DNA from: JAKANT01 sp035502095
GTDB taxonomy: Bacteria > Pseudomonadota > Gammaproteobacteria > Burkholderiales > Burkholderiaceae_F
Reading direction: 5' to 3'
NCBI GenBank assembly: GCA_035502095.1
Contig: DATJUX010000040.1
Coordinates: 1-64,000, forward strand
Length of the DNA: 64,000 nt
Shown one piece after another: positions 7,782 to 16,745 of this stretch. Each line of letters opens with the position of its first letter. Positions within the stretch are counted from its first letter, which is position 1. Both the position numbers and the translations under genes were made by a program. The notes under the pieces were generated by a model that saw only the letters and a program-made list of their open reading frames with translations, made no database searches and was not told the DNA's origin.

Positions 7782-10700
7782 CAGGCGGCCGCGGCGGCAG
7801 GATGCAGGGCCTTGAAGACCCGTCGCAGCAATTGCAGCCGCGCTTCGAGATCGGGTGTCTGCGCCGTGATGCGCAGGCGTTCCGGACCCTGCATGCGCAT
7901 GTTCTGCTCGCGCTGGATCAGTTCGATCAGGCGGCGTGCGTCGAGCGGCGGATTCGGCACGAAGGTGATGACGATCACTTCGCCCGACGCATCGATCTTC
8001 TTCACGCCGATGCGCTCGGCTGCCAGGCGCAGGCGGTGCGTCTCGATGAGGCTGCGCGCCGGATCGGGGAGCTTGCCGTAGCGGTCGACCAGTTCCTCCT
8101 GCAGGCGGAGGATCTCTTCCTCGTCGGCGCAGGTCGCCAGCTTCTTGTAGAGCGACAGCCGCTGGTGGACATCGTTGACGTAGTCCTGAGGCAGCAGGGC
8201 CGGGACATGCAGGTTGATCTCGGTCACCGCGGCCAGCGGTTGGAGCAGGTCGGGTTCCTTTCCCGCACGCAGCGCGCGCACCGCCGCGTTGAGCATGCGC
8301 GTGTAGAGCTCGAAGCCGACTTCCTGCATGTTGCCGGACTGCGACTCGCCGAGCACCTCGCCCGCGCCGCGGATTTCGAGGTCGTGCATGGCGAGATAGA
8401 AGCCGCTGCCGAGTTCGTCGAGGTTCTGGATCGCCTCCAGGCGCTTCTGCGCGTTCTTCGTCAGGGCGTCCTCGTCCGACACCATGAGATAGGCGTACGC
8501 CTGGTGATGCGAGCGGCCGACGCGCCCGCGCAGCTGATGCAGCTGGGCCAGGCCGAACTTGTCGGCGCGGTGGATGACGATGGTATTGGCGGTCGGCACG
8601 TCGATCCCGGTTTCGATGATCGTCGTGCACACGAGCAGGTTGAAGCGCTGCTGATAGAAGTCCCGCATCACCCGCTCGAGATCCCGCTCCGGCATCTGGC
8701 CGTGCGCGATCTCGATGCGCGCCTCCGGCACCAGTTCGGCGACGCGCGCGCGCCGGTTGTCGATGGTCTCGACCTCGTTATGCAGGAAGTAGATCTGGCC
8801 GCCGCGCTTGAGCTCCCGCAGGCACGCCTCGCGCACGAGCGACGGGCTCTCGCGCCGCACGAAGGTCTTGATCGCGAGGCGCCGCTGCGGCGCCGTGGCG
8901 ATGACGGAGAACTCGCGGATGCCCTCCATCGACATCGCGAGCGTGCGCGGAATCGGCGTCGCGGTGAGCGTCAGCACGTCGACCTCCGCGCGCAGCGCCT
9001 TCAGGCGCTCCTTCTGTCGCACGCCGAAACGGTGCTCCTCGTCGATGATCACCAGCCCGAGCCGGTCGAAGCGCAGTTCAGGCGTGAGCAGCTTGTGGGT
9101 GCCGATCACGATGTCGATCGCGCCTGTGTTCAGGCCGGCAATCGCCGCCGCGACCTGCTTCGAGGTGCGGAAGCGCGACAACTCCTCGACGCGAACCGGC
9201 CAGTCGGCGAAACGATCGCGGAACGTCTGCGTGTGCTGCTCGGCAAGCAGCGTGGTCGGGCACAGCACGGCGACCTGCTTGCCGGCGGCGACCGCCACGA
9301 ACGCGGCGCGCAGCGCCACTTCGGTCTTGCCGAATCCGACATCGCCGCAGACGAGGCGGTCCATCGGGAACCCGGCACGCATGTCCTTCAGCACCGCCTC
9401 GATCGCGGCGCGCTGATCGGGCGTCTCCTCGAAGTCGAAGCCTTCGGCGAACGCGTCGTAGTCGGCGGGCTTGAACTCGAACGCGTGACCTTTGCGCGCA
9501 GCGCGCACGGCGTAGAGGTTGAGCAGCTCGGCCGCCGTGTCGCGCACCTGTCCCGCCGCCTTGCGGCGTGCCTTCTCCCAGTCGCCCGAACCGAGCTGGT
9601 GCAGCGGCGCCGAGTCCGGGTCGGCGCCGCTGTAGCGCGAGATCAGGTGCAGTTGCGCGACCGGAACGTAGAGTTTGGTGTCGTTGGCGTATTCCAGATG
9701 CAGGAACTCGGCCGGGCCCGCGCCGACATCGAGCGATGCCAGTCCGAGATAGCGGCCGATACCGTGTTCGACGTGCACGACCGGATCGCCGATGCGCAGC
9801 TCGGCGAGATCGCGCACCATCGCTTCGACGTTGGAGGCACGCTCGCGGCCACGATTGCGTTGACGGCGCGGACTGGCGGCGTAGAGCTCGGTCTCCGTGA
9901 TGAGGTGGAGCGCGCGGTCGCGCAGCGAAAATCCGCCGTGCAGCGGCGCGACGCCGAGCGCCAGAGGTGCGTCGCCGGCGAGGAACGCGGCGAAGTCGGC
10001 GTTGTCGGCGGCGTGCAGGCGGTGCTCGGCCAGCAGTTGCGCGATCGTCTCGCGGCGTCCGGCCGAATCGGCAAGCAGGAGAACGCGCCCCCCGGCGGCC
10101 GTCGTCGCGGCGACGAACGCGCGCAAACGGGCGAGCGGATCGGCGTGCTTGCGTTCGACAGCGATCGGCGGTACCGCCGCGAAGGCCGGCGCATCGCCCT
10201 CGCCGAGCGTGAGCCGGGCAAAGGGCCCGGCCGCGACGAAAAACTCCTCGGCGGTCAGAAACAACCTGGCAGGCGGCAGGCAGGGCCGCTCGCGATCACG
10301 GGCGAGAAAGCAGAACCGTTCCGAGGTCTCGTTCCAGAAGCGGTGACAGGCTGCCTCGACCCCGCCGTGCAAGACGAGAGTCGTGCGGCCGTCGAGATAG
10401 TCGAACAGCGTCGCGGCCTGCTCGAAGAAAAGCGGCAGGTAGTACTCGATGCCGGCGCTCGCGACGCCGTTGCCCATGTCCTTGTAGACGCTCGAGCGGC
10501 TCGGATCGCCTTCGAACACCTCGCGCCAGCGGGCGCGAAACGCCACGCGCGCGGGTTCGTCGAGGGGAAACTCGCGGCCGGGCAGAAGGCGCACGTCGGG
10601 CACCGCGTAGAGGCTGCGCTGGCTGTCCGGATCGAAGGTGCGAATCGACTCGATCGTGTCGTCGAGCAGGTCGAGGCGGAAAGGCAGCGCCGAACCCATC

Positions 10701-11266
10701 GGGTAGAGATCGACCAGGCCGCCGCGCACGCAGAACTCGCCCGGCGCGACGACCTGCGTCACGTGCTGGTAGCCGGCGACGACGAGTTGCGTCCGCAACG
10801 CGTCGGCCGCGAGCCGCTCGCCCTGGCGAAAGAAGAAGGTGTGCCCGGCGACATAGGAGGGCGGCGCGACGCGATAGAGCGCCGTCGTCGCCGGAACCAC
10901 CAGGACATCGACGCCGCCGGCCTGCTCCCGGTTGAGCAGGCGGTACAGCGCCTCGAGCCGCTGCGACACCAGGTCCTGGTGCGCCGAGAGGATGTCGTAA
11001 GGCAGGGTTTCCCAATCCGGAAACAGGCGCGCTGTCAGGGCGTTGTCGAAGTAAGGGATTTCTTCGACCAGGCGTTGCGCATCGAGCGCGTCCGCGCAGA
11101 CGACGACGATGAGCCTGCCCTGGCGCCTGGCCTTGGCCGCAAACCGCGCCAGCAACAGCGAATCACCGGACCCCGGCGGGCGCGCGAGGGCAAAACGATC
11201 CCCCTCTGCCAGTTCCGGCAGCGCGAGGTCGATCGTCTCTTGCGCGAGAGTGTCCAAATGCCGCAA
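7781..11266 (-). CDS. mfd: Transcription-repair coupling factor Mfd
   Basis: Mfd is the ATP-driven DNA translocase that removes RNA polymerase stalled at lesions and recruits UvrA. The 1161-residue length fits the family. In order one sees a UvrB-like N-terminal module, the RNA-polymerase interaction domain (IGDPVVHVEHGIGRYLGL, around residue 490), the SF2 translocase with Walker A GDVGFGKTEVAL and the DEEH box IIDEEHRFGV, the helicase motif RGRVGRSHHQAYAYL, and the C-terminal TRCF domain. It is divergent from ispD and overlaps serB by one base. A candidate -10 lies at 11326-11331. Confidence 0.97.
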   Translation of the reverse strand: MRHLDTLAQETIDLALPELAEGDRFALARPPGSGDSLLLARFAAKARRQGRLIVVVCADALDAQRLVEEIPYFDNALTARLFPDWETLPYDILSAHQDLVSQRLEALYRLLNREQAGGVDVLVVPATTALYRVAPPSYVAGHTFFFRQGERLAADALRTQLVVAGYQHVTQVVAPGEFCVRGGLVDLYPMGSALPFRLDLLDDTIESIRTFDPDSQRSLYAVPDVRLLPGREFPLDEPARVAFRARWREVFEGDPSRSSVYKDMGNGVASAGIEYYLPLFFEQAATLFDYLDGRTTLVLHGGVEAACHRFWNETSERFCFLARDRERPCLPPARLFLTAEEFFVAAGPFARLTLGEGDAPAFAAVPPIAVERKHADPLARLRAFVAATTAAGGRVLLLADSAGRRETIAQLLAEHRLHAADNADFAAFLAGDAPLALGVAPLHGGFSLRDRALHLITETELYAASPRRQRNRGRERASNVEAMVRDLAELRIGDPVVHVEHGIGRYLGLASLDVGAGPAEFLHLEYANDTKLYVPVAQLHLISRYSGADPDSAPLHQLGSGDWEKARRKAAGQVRDTAAELLNLYAVRAARKGHAFEFKPADYDAFAEGFDFEETPDQRAAIEAVLKDMRAGFPMDRLVCGDVGFGKTEVALRAAFVAVAAGKQVAVLCPTTLLAEQHTQTFRDRFADWPVRVEELSRFRTSKQVAAAIAGLNTGAIDIVIGTHKLLTPELRFDRLGLVIIDEEHRFGVRQKERLKALRAEVDVLTLTATPIPRTLAMSMEGIREFSVIATAPQRRLAIKTFVRRESPSLVREACLRELKRGGQIYFLHNEVETIDNRRARVAELVPEARIEIAHGQMPERDLERVMRDFYQQRFNLLVCTTIIETGIDVPTANTIVIHRADKFGLAQLHQLRGRVGRSHHQAYAYLMVSDEDALTKNAQKRLEAIQNLDELGSGFYLAMHDLEIRGAGEVLGESQSGNMQEVGFELYTRMLNAAVRALRAGKEPDLLQPLAAVTEINLHVPALLPQDYVNDVHQRLSLYKKLATCADEEEILRLQEELVDRYGKLPDPARSLIETHRLRLAAERIGVKKIDASGEVIVITFVPNPPLDARRLIELIQREQNMRMQGPERLRITAQTPDLEARLQLLRRVFKALHPAAAAA

Positions 11267-11324
11267 CGCGCCGCTACAAAAAATTCGCGGCGGACTGGGT
11301 GTCCAGCCGCCGCCGACGCATGGC

Positions 11325-11331
11325 TATTATA
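11325..11331. promoter_or_regulatory. Overlapping divergent -10 elements of ispD and mfd
   Basis: TATTATA reads as TATTAT on the plus strand (11325-11330, 38 bases before the ispD start) and as perfect TATAAT on the minus strand (11331-11326, about 60 bases before the mfd start). -35 hexamers are weak in both directions. Confidence 0.4.
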
Positions 11332-11368
11332 GGTTTGCCTTTCACCTGCACTCCTTCCGATTCACGCT

Positions 11369-12073
11369 GTGGCCGATCGTCTGTTCGCGCTCATTCCGGC
11401 CGCCGGGAGCGGCCTGAGAATGGGAAACGCCGTACCCAAGCAATATTTCCGCCTCGGGCGCCAGACCATGCTCGAGCACGCGGTGGACGCGCTGCTGGCG
11501 GCGCCGGATCTCGAGCAGGTCCTGGTGATCGTCGCACCGGACGACATAGCACATCGGCAGTTGCCGCGGCGTCCACGCCTCGACTTCGCGGCGGTCGGCG
11601 GTGCGACGCGTGCCAAGAGTGTCGGCAACGGCCTGCGCGTCTTGCGCGCGATGCTTCGGATCGAAGACAACGATTGGGTCCTGGTGCACGACGCGGCCCG
11701 GCCATGCCTTGCACGCGACGAGTTGATGCGCCTGATCGATGCGGTGAGCATGGACGAGGTCGGCGGACTGCTCGCCTTGCCGGTCGCCGACACGCTCAAG
11801 CGCACGGCCGACGGCCGGGTTGCACAGACCGTCGACCGGGACGGACTTTGGCGCGCGGCGACACCGCAGATGTTCCGCGCCGGGTTGCTTGCGCGCGCAC
11901 TCGAAGAAACGCGGGCCGGTGCCGAGGGCGTCACGGACGAGTCGGCGGCTGTCGAAGGCCTGCGGCTCCATCCGCGCGTGGTCGAGGGCCGCGCGACGAA
12001 CATCAAGGTGACCGTGCCGTCGGACTGGCCGCTGGCCGAAGCGATCTTGCGCGCGCAAGGCCGTTGGTCATGA
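11369..12073 (+). CDS. ispD: 2-C-methyl-D-erythritol 4-phosphate cytidylyltransferase IspD
   Basis: IspD joins CTP and methylerythritol 4-phosphate in the non-mevalonate isoprenoid pathway. The 234 residues include the nucleotidyltransferase signature AAGSGLRMG and PKQYF near the N-terminus, the VHDAARPC motif, and ESAAVEG with a C-terminal NIKVTVPSD segment. The start is GTG at 11369; no better ATG is in frame. The last bases overlap ispF as ATGA, as in the usual ispDF operon. Confidence 0.95.
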   Translation: MADRLFALIPAAGSGLRMGNAVPKQYFRLGRQTMLEHAVDALLAAPDLEQVLVIVAPDDIAHRQLPRRPRLDFAAVGGATRAKSVGNGLRVLRAMLRIEDNDWVLVHDAARPCLARDELMRLIDAVSMDEVGGLLALPVADTLKRTADGRVAQTVDRDGLWRAATPQMFRAGLLARALEETRAGAEGVTDESAAVEGLRLHPRVVEGRATNIKVTVPSDWPLAEAILRAQGRWS

Positions 12074-12549
12074 AGCTGCGGGTCGGCACGGGCTTCGACG
12101 CACACGCGCTCGTTCCCGGCCGACGCCTGGTGCTGGGCGGTGTCGAGATCGGTCATGCGCGCGGGCTGCTCGCGCATTCCGACGGCGACGTGCTGCTGCA
12201 CGCGATCGCCGATGCCGTGCTCGGTGCAGCCGGGCTGGGCGACATCGGCAGGATGTTTCCCGACGACGACGGGCGCTGGCGCGGCGCCGACAGCCGCGCG
12301 CTGCTGCGCCAGGTGGGCGCGCGCGTGCGCGAGGCGGGCTGGGCGATCGAGAACGTCGACTGCACGGTGATCGCGCAGGCGCCGAAGATCGCGCCGCATG
12401 TCGATGCCATGCGGGCGGCCATTGCCGCCGATCTCGCGCTCGAGGTCGCGGCGATCGGTGTCAAGGGCAAGACGACCGAGCGGCTCGGCTTTACCGGGCG
12501 CGGCGAAGGCATCGCCGCGCAGGCCGTGGTCCTGCTGCGCCGGGACTGA
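12070..12549 (+). CDS. ispF: 2-C-methyl-D-erythritol 2,4-cyclodiphosphate synthase IspF
   Basis: IspF cyclises CDP-methylerythritol 2-phosphate with loss of CMP. The 159-residue length is standard for this trimeric enzyme. The metal-binding Asp10 and His12 are in GTGFDAHAL, the third ligand His is in LLAHSDGDVLLHAI, and the family GLGDIGRMFPD and KGKTTERLGFTGRGEG segments are present. The ATG at 12070 overlaps the ispD stop codon, so translation is coupled. It ends 5 bases from the convergent envZ stop. The products feed undecaprenyl and quinone synthesis and the squalene genes at 24-27 kb. Confidence 0.96.
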   Translation: MKLRVGTGFDAHALVPGRRLVLGGVEIGHARGLLAHSDGDVLLHAIADAVLGAAGLGDIGRMFPDDDGRWRGADSRALLRQVGARVREAGWAIENVDCTVIAQAPKIAPHVDAMRAAIAADLALEVAAIGVKGKTTERLGFTGRGEGIAAQAVVLLRRD

Positions 12550-12554
12550 GTGCC

Positions 12555-13892
12555 TCAGCGGCCCGGCCCCAGCGCCGGCAAGCGTAGTTCGGCGCGCAGC
12601 CCGGTCGGGCGGTTGTCGAGCAGCCGCAACTGGCCGCCATGCATGCGCGCGATGCGTTCTACGATCGCCAGGCCGAGCCCCGCGCCCCGCGCCTCGCTGC
12701 GTGCCGAGTCGCCCCGCTCGAACGGGCGCAGGAGGCGTTCGACGGTATCCGGTGGGACTCCAGGGCCGCGATCCGCGACGGTGAGCACGGCGTGCGCGCC
12801 GTCGCGCCGCAGGACGACCGCCAGATCGAGCATGCCGCTTTCGGGATCGCGGCCGTAGCGCGCCGCGTTCGTCAGCAAGTTTTCGAGCGCGCGCGTGAAC
12901 TCGGTCGGATACCCGTCGATGGCGAGCGCGGGATCCAGATCGAGCGCGATCGTCGTCGTGGGATCGCTGCCGAGGCGCGTCTGCGCCAAGGTCTGCTCCA
13001 CGAGAGGAGCGAGCACCACGCGATCCTTGGGCTGCTGCGGCGCGGGCCGTGCGTAGTTCAGGAACTGCCCGACGATCGCATCCATCTGCTCGATGTCGCC
13101 CACCATGGCGCGGCGCGCGGCGTCGGGCAGCGGATTGATGTCGATCTCCAGGCGCAGGCGCGTGAGCGGCGTGCGCAGGTCGTGCGAAATGCCGGCCAGC
13201 AGCACCGCGCGATCGCGCTCGAGTTGCGTCAGGTCGGCCACCATGCGATTGAAGCTCTGGTTGACGGTGCGGATCTCCGCGGGACCTTTCTCCGGCAGCG
13301 CCGCGGGCACGCGGCCGGCGCCCAGCGAACGGGCGGCGTGCGCGAGCTGGCGCAACGGCTTGTTGACCACCCGCGTGATCGCGACCGCCACCAGGATCGA
13401 AAGAACGGTGGCCATGACCGCCCAGCGGACCCAGCGCGTGCCCACGTCGCGCGCGAGCGGATCGCGTTCGATGAAGACCCAGTAACCGTCGCCTTCGATG
13501 TCGAAGCTGACCCACATGCCCTGTACCTGATTGACTTCCGCCGCCACCTGGGTGCTCGAGCCGAGGCGCTCGGTGATCTCGGCCGCCGCAAGGCGCATCA
13601 CCGGCGTGTCGGGAAACGGCGTGATGGCGTCGGTCGGCTCGCGCGGCACGACGCGCACTCCTTCGTTGTCGGTCAGGTCGGCCAGCAGTTCGCGCCGCAG
13701 CGAGACGTCCGAGTAGAGCAGGGCGCTTTTGGTGATGTTGACGATGGAGATGACCTGCTGCGCGATCTGCTGCGCGCGCGGGCCGCGCTCGAACACGCGG
13801 AAGCTCTGCGCCCAGGCAAGCAGGCTGGCGATGATGAGTGCGACGATGAGAAGGAACGTGCGCCAGAAAAGGCTCGGGGAGCGCAGCGTCAT
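12555..13892 (-). CDS. envZ: Sensor histidine kinase, EnvZ-like
   Basis: This is the inner-membrane sensor of a two-component system. The 445 residues contain a first transmembrane segment at about 10-30, a periplasmic region to about 155, a second membrane segment at about 157-174 followed by a HAMP domain, the H-box LLAGISHDLRTPLTRLRLE with phospho-acceptor His237, the N-box ENLLTNAARYG, and the ATP-lid motifs VADRGPGVP and GAGLGLAIVERI. It is 31 bases downstream of an OmpR-type regulator in the same transcription direction. The periplasmic domain length and H-box match EnvZ, but the stimulus cannot be inferred. Confidence 0.9.
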   Translation of the reverse strand: MTLRSPSLFWRTFLLIVALIIASLLAWAQSFRVFERGPRAQQIAQQVISIVNITKSALLYSDVSLRRELLADLTDNEGVRVVPREPTDAITPFPDTPVMRLAAAEITERLGSSTQVAAEVNQVQGMWVSFDIEGDGYWVFIERDPLARDVGTRWVRWAVMATVLSILVAVAITRVVNKPLRQLAHAARSLGAGRVPAALPEKGPAEIRTVNQSFNRMVADLTQLERDRAVLLAGISHDLRTPLTRLRLEIDINPLPDAARRAMVGDIEQMDAIVGQFLNYARPAPQQPKDRVVLAPLVEQTLAQTRLGSDPTTTIALDLDPALAIDGYPTEFTRALENLLTNAARYGRDPESGMLDLAVVLRRDGAHAVLTVADRGPGVPPDTVERLLRPFERGDSARSEARGAGLGLAIVERIARMHGGQLRLLDNRPTGLRAELRLPALGPGR

Positions 13893-13923
13893 CGGGCGGT
13901 CTGTTTCGGCGCGACGCGCGGCG

Positions 13924-14652
13924 CTAGCCGCGGCCGTCCGGGATGAACACGTAACCCAACCCCCAGACGGTCTGGATGTATTTCGGCTTGGCCGGATCCG
14001 GCTCGATCAGCTTGCGCAGGCGCGAGATCTGTACGTCCAGGCTGCGGTCGAAGGCCTCGTACTCGCGCCCGCGCGCAAGCTCCATCAGCTTCTCGCGCGA
14101 AAGTGGAACGCGCGGAAAGCGCGCGAAGACCTTGAGCACCGCGAACTCGCCGGTGGTGAGCGCCACCGGCTCGCCGGCCCTGGTCAGCGAGCGCGTGCCG
14201 AGATCGAGCGAAAACTCGCCGAAGGTGACCTGCTTGTCATCCTGCGTCGGCGCACCGGGAACCTCTTCTGCGGCCTTGCGCCGCAGGACCGCGTTGATGC
14301 GCGCGAGCAGTTCGCGCGGGTTGAACGGCTTGGGCAGGTAGTCATCGGCGCCCATTTCGAGGCCGACGATGCGGTCGACGTCCTCGCCTTTGGCCGTGAG
14401 CATGATGATGGGCGTGGGGTCGTTCGAGCCGCGCAAGCGGCGCAGCACCGAGAGGCCATCCTCGCCCGGCATCATCAGATCGAGGATCAGCAGATCGAAC
14501 CGCTCGCGCAGCCAGAGCTTGTTCATCGCCTGCGCGTTCTCTGCGACGTACACGTTGAAGCCGTTTTCGGTCAGGTAGCGGCGCAGCAGGTCGCGCAGGC
14601 GCGGGTCGTCGTCGACCACCAGCAGGCGGGAAGCGGTTCGAGTCATGGGCAC
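13924..14652 (-). CDS. ompR: Response regulator, OmpR family
   Basis: This is the DNA-binding partner of the adjacent kinase. The N-terminal receiver domain has the acidic pocket VVDDDPRLR, the phospho-accepting Asp58 in LILDLMMPGEDG and the conserved Lys in LPKPFNPREL. A C-terminal winged-helix domain runs from about 140 to 235, with SLDVQISRLRKLIE and IQTVWGLGYVF. Two starts are possible: GTG at 14652 or, more likely, ATG at 14646, giving 240 residues. The pair is the probable EnvZ-OmpR system of this organism. A short palindrome (14716-14726) lies upstream. Confidence 0.92.
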   Translation of the reverse strand: MPMTRTASRLLVVDDDPRLRDLLRRYLTENGFNVYVAENAQAMNKLWLRERFDLLILDLMMPGEDGLSVLRRLRGSNDPTPIIMLTAKGEDVDRIVGLEMGADDYLPKPFNPRELLARINAVLRRKAAEEVPGAPTQDDKQVTFGEFSLDLGTRSLTRAGEPVALTTGEFAVLKVFARFPRVPLSREKLMELARGREYEAFDRSLDVQISRLRKLIEPDPAKPKYIQTVWGLGYVFIPDGRG

Positions 14653-14715
14653 AGGGGTGTCAGTTTGGCGGCGATGCTAGTGAGCCGGACACGGGTGTGC
14701 GGCTCTTGGCGACAA

Positions 14716-14726
14716 TCTGTTACAGA
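14716..14726. promoter_or_regulatory. Short palindrome upstream of ompR
   Basis: TCTGT-T-ACAGA is a perfect 5-base inverted repeat in the region between ompR and the divergent DUF3106-like gene, 64 bases from the ompR GTG. GTTACA-like half-sites occur in OmpR targets, so autoregulation is conceivable, but this is weak evidence. Confidence 0.25.
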
Positions 14727-14815
14727 CTTTACCGCGAGCGCAGCGGCTTTTTCTCCTCCGCGTGCGACTGCGCGCCGATCACTGCCTAATATGGGTGTCG
14801 AACCAACCTTCCGTG

Positions 14816-15214
14816 ATGTTGCGCGCCTTCCTGCTTCGGTTGCTTGTCTGCCTGCTGACGCTCGCGGCCGGCCGGTTTGCCTGGGCACAGCCGGCACCAC
14901 CCAAGGCGGGCGATGACCCGGGCGCAGCCTGGGGCAGGATGACGCCCGAGCAGCGGGAATCCTCGTGGCGGCAGATGACGCCGGAGCAGAAGATCGACAC
15001 CTGGAAACGCCTTCCACCCGATCAACGGCAGGCGCTGCGCCAGAAACTCAGCCCCGAAGAGCGCGACGTGATCCGCCAGCGCATGCTGCAGGAACGGGGC
15101 GCAGGCAACCCGGGTCCGGGGCGCCGCCTTTCGCCGGAAGAACGGCGTCAACTGCGCGATCAGATCTATGAGTCCAACCGGGCCCACCCGCCACATGGCG
15201 GAAGGTTCAAATAG
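14816..15214 (+). CDS. Secreted DUF3106-like protein with 12-residue repeats
   Basis: This 132-residue protein has a clear signal peptide (LLRLLVCLLTLAAG, cleavage after about FAWA, residue 24). The mature part is charged and made of repeats that begin with [ML]-x-P-[ED]-[QE]-[RK] at residues 42, 54, 66 and 78, an exact 12-residue period, with a further copy at 105. The pattern resembles DUF3106 proteins of betaproteobacteria and, more loosely, helical Spy/CpxP-type periplasmic proteins. The function is unknown. The ATG at 14816 is preferred over an upstream GTG at 14762 because it places the signal peptide at the N-terminus. The 3' end overlaps the DUF1800 gene. Confidence 0.75.
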   Translation: MLRAFLLRLLVCLLTLAAGRFAWAQPAPPKAGDDPGAAWGRMTPEQRESSWRQMTPEQKIDTWKRLPPDQRQALRQKLSPEERDVIRQRMLQERGAGNPGPGRRLSPEERRQLRDQIYESNRAHPPHGGRFK

Positions 15215-16745
15215 GAAGGGCCTGAGTTTGTCAGGGCGGATCGTCGCCGCGCTCGCGCTGCTGCTGGCCCTCGGTGCCACGAACGCAAGCGACGCCGCCG
15301 GCCTGGGGCCGGATGGGGCCAGGCTGTTGCTGACGCGAACCGGGTTCGCGCCGTCCGAAGCGGAGGTGGCCCGATGGGCCGACCTTACCCAGGCGGCCGC
15401 CGTCGACCGGCTCCTCGCTCAGACGAGCAAAGTCGCGACCGAGCCCGCGCCGGCCTGGGTCGATGAGGCGATCGTCAGGCCGCGCGACCTGCGTGCCATG
15501 AGCGAAGCGGAGCGCAAGGCCGAGCGCCGGACGCAGGTGCGCTATGGCCTCGAACTGCGCGCGTGGTGGCTGACGGAAATGGCGGTCACGCCGACGCCTC
15601 TGACCGAACGCATGACCCTGTTCTGGCACAACCACTTCGTCTCGGCGCAACCGAAGGTGCGGTACGCGCAGCTCATGTATCGGCAGAACACCCTGTTGCG
15701 CGCCCACGCGCTCGGCAATTTCGGCTCCCTGCTGCATGCGGTGGCGCACGATCCGGCGATGCTCATTTACCTCGATACCGCGACCAACCGCCGGGACGCG
15801 CCGAACGAGAACTTCGCCCGCGAGGTAATGGAGCTGTTCACGCTCGGCGAAGGGCACTACACCGAGACCGACGTCAAGGAAGCGGCGCGCGCATTCAGCG
15901 GCTGGAGCCTCGACCCGGAGCGCGCTGCCTTCATGTTTCGCCCGCGCTTGCATGATGGCGGCGAGAAAACCGTTCTCGGCCGGCGCGGCGCCTGGCAGGG
16001 CGACGACGTGCTGGACATCCTGCTCGATCAGCCCGCGACCGCGCAGTTCATCGTGCGCAAGCTGTGGGTCGAGTTCGTCTCGTCGCAGCCCGACCCGCAA
16101 CGCGTCCGCGTCATCGCCGACCGGTTTCGCTCCTCTGGCTACGAAATCCGCGTGGCCTTGCGCGATCTGCTGAACCAGCCCGAACTGATCGCGCGCGATC
16201 AGGACAATGCGCTCGTCAAATCCCCGGTCGAGCTGGCCGTCGGGCTGGTGCGCCAGGCGGGCGGTGAAATCGTCCAGCCGGCCGCGCTCGCGGTGCGGGT
16301 CGCGGGCATGGGGCAGAACCTCTTTTCCCCGCCGAACGTGCGCGGGTGGCCCGGCGGTGATGCCTGGATCACGACGCAGACCCTGCTCGCGCGCAAGCAA
16401 TTCCTCGAGGCATCGATGACGCGCGCCGCCAGCAGCAATGGCGCCGCCATGGCGATGAACAACGACGCCCCCGCCAAGGCCGCCGCCGCGGCCGACGTGG
16501 ATGCGCCGCGACAGTTCGCGCACGCGATGCGGGCGCTGGCACAAGTGCCCGCAACGCGGATCGACGTGGCCGGCTGGCTCAAGTCGGCCGGCGCATTCCC
16601 CGAGCGCGCTATCGGCGAGCAGGGCGCACAACAACTCGCGCGCGACCTGCTCGTGCTCCCGCCCGCAAGCCCGCCGGGCGCCGAAGCGCTCGGTGCCGAC
16701 GCGCTGCGCGCGTTGATACTCGACCCGGTGTATCAGCTCAAATGA
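15195..16745 (+). CDS. DUF1800 family secreted protein
   Basis: This protein belongs to DUF1800, a widespread bacterial family without an assigned activity that is usually paired with DUF1501. Hallmarks are FWHNHFVS near residue 140, NENFAREVMELFTLG, AARAFSGWSLD, and the C-terminal NVRGWPGGDAWI. An N-terminal hydrophobic stretch (IVAALALLLALGA) is a probable signal peptide. The ATG at 15195 gives 516 residues; another in-frame ATG at 15168 would give 525. Both overlap the upstream gene. It shares an ATGA overlap with the DUF1501 gene, so the two proteins are probably made together and may act as a complex outside the cytoplasm. Confidence 0.88.
   Translation: MAEGSNRKGLSLSGRIVAALALLLALGATNASDAAGLGPDGARLLLTRTGFAPSEAEVARWADLTQAAAVDRLLAQTSKVATEPAPAWVDEAIVRPRDLRAMSEAERKAERRTQVRYGLELRAWWLTEMAVTPTPLTERMTLFWHNHFVSAQPKVRYAQLMYRQNTLLRAHALGNFGSLLHAVAHDPAMLIYLDTATNRRDAPNENFAREVMELFTLGEGHYTETDVKEAARAFSGWSLDPERAAFMFRPRLHDGGEKTVLGRRGAWQGDDVLDILLDQPATAQFIVRKLWVEFVSSQPDPQRVRVIADRFRSSGYEIRVALRDLLNQPELIARDQDNALVKSPVELAVGLVRQAGGEIVQPAALAVRVAGMGQNLFSPPNVRGWPGGDAWITTQTLLARKQFLEASMTRAASSNGAAMAMNNDAPAKAAAAADVDAPRQFAHAMRALAQVPATRIDVAGWLKSAGAFPERAIGEQGAQQLARDLLVLPPASPPGAEALGADALRALILDPVYQLK

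Noticed and set aside
7802..11332. A very long open frame on the plus strand opposite mfd
   Set aside because: It is antisense to a complete, motif-verified Mfd. In G+C-rich DNA the opposite frames lack stops. The product is Arg/Ala/Glu-rich without recognisable domains.
11362..13515. A 717-residue minus-strand frame covering ispD, ispF and part of envZ
   Set aside because: It is antisense to ispDF and out of frame with envZ, with no domain match.
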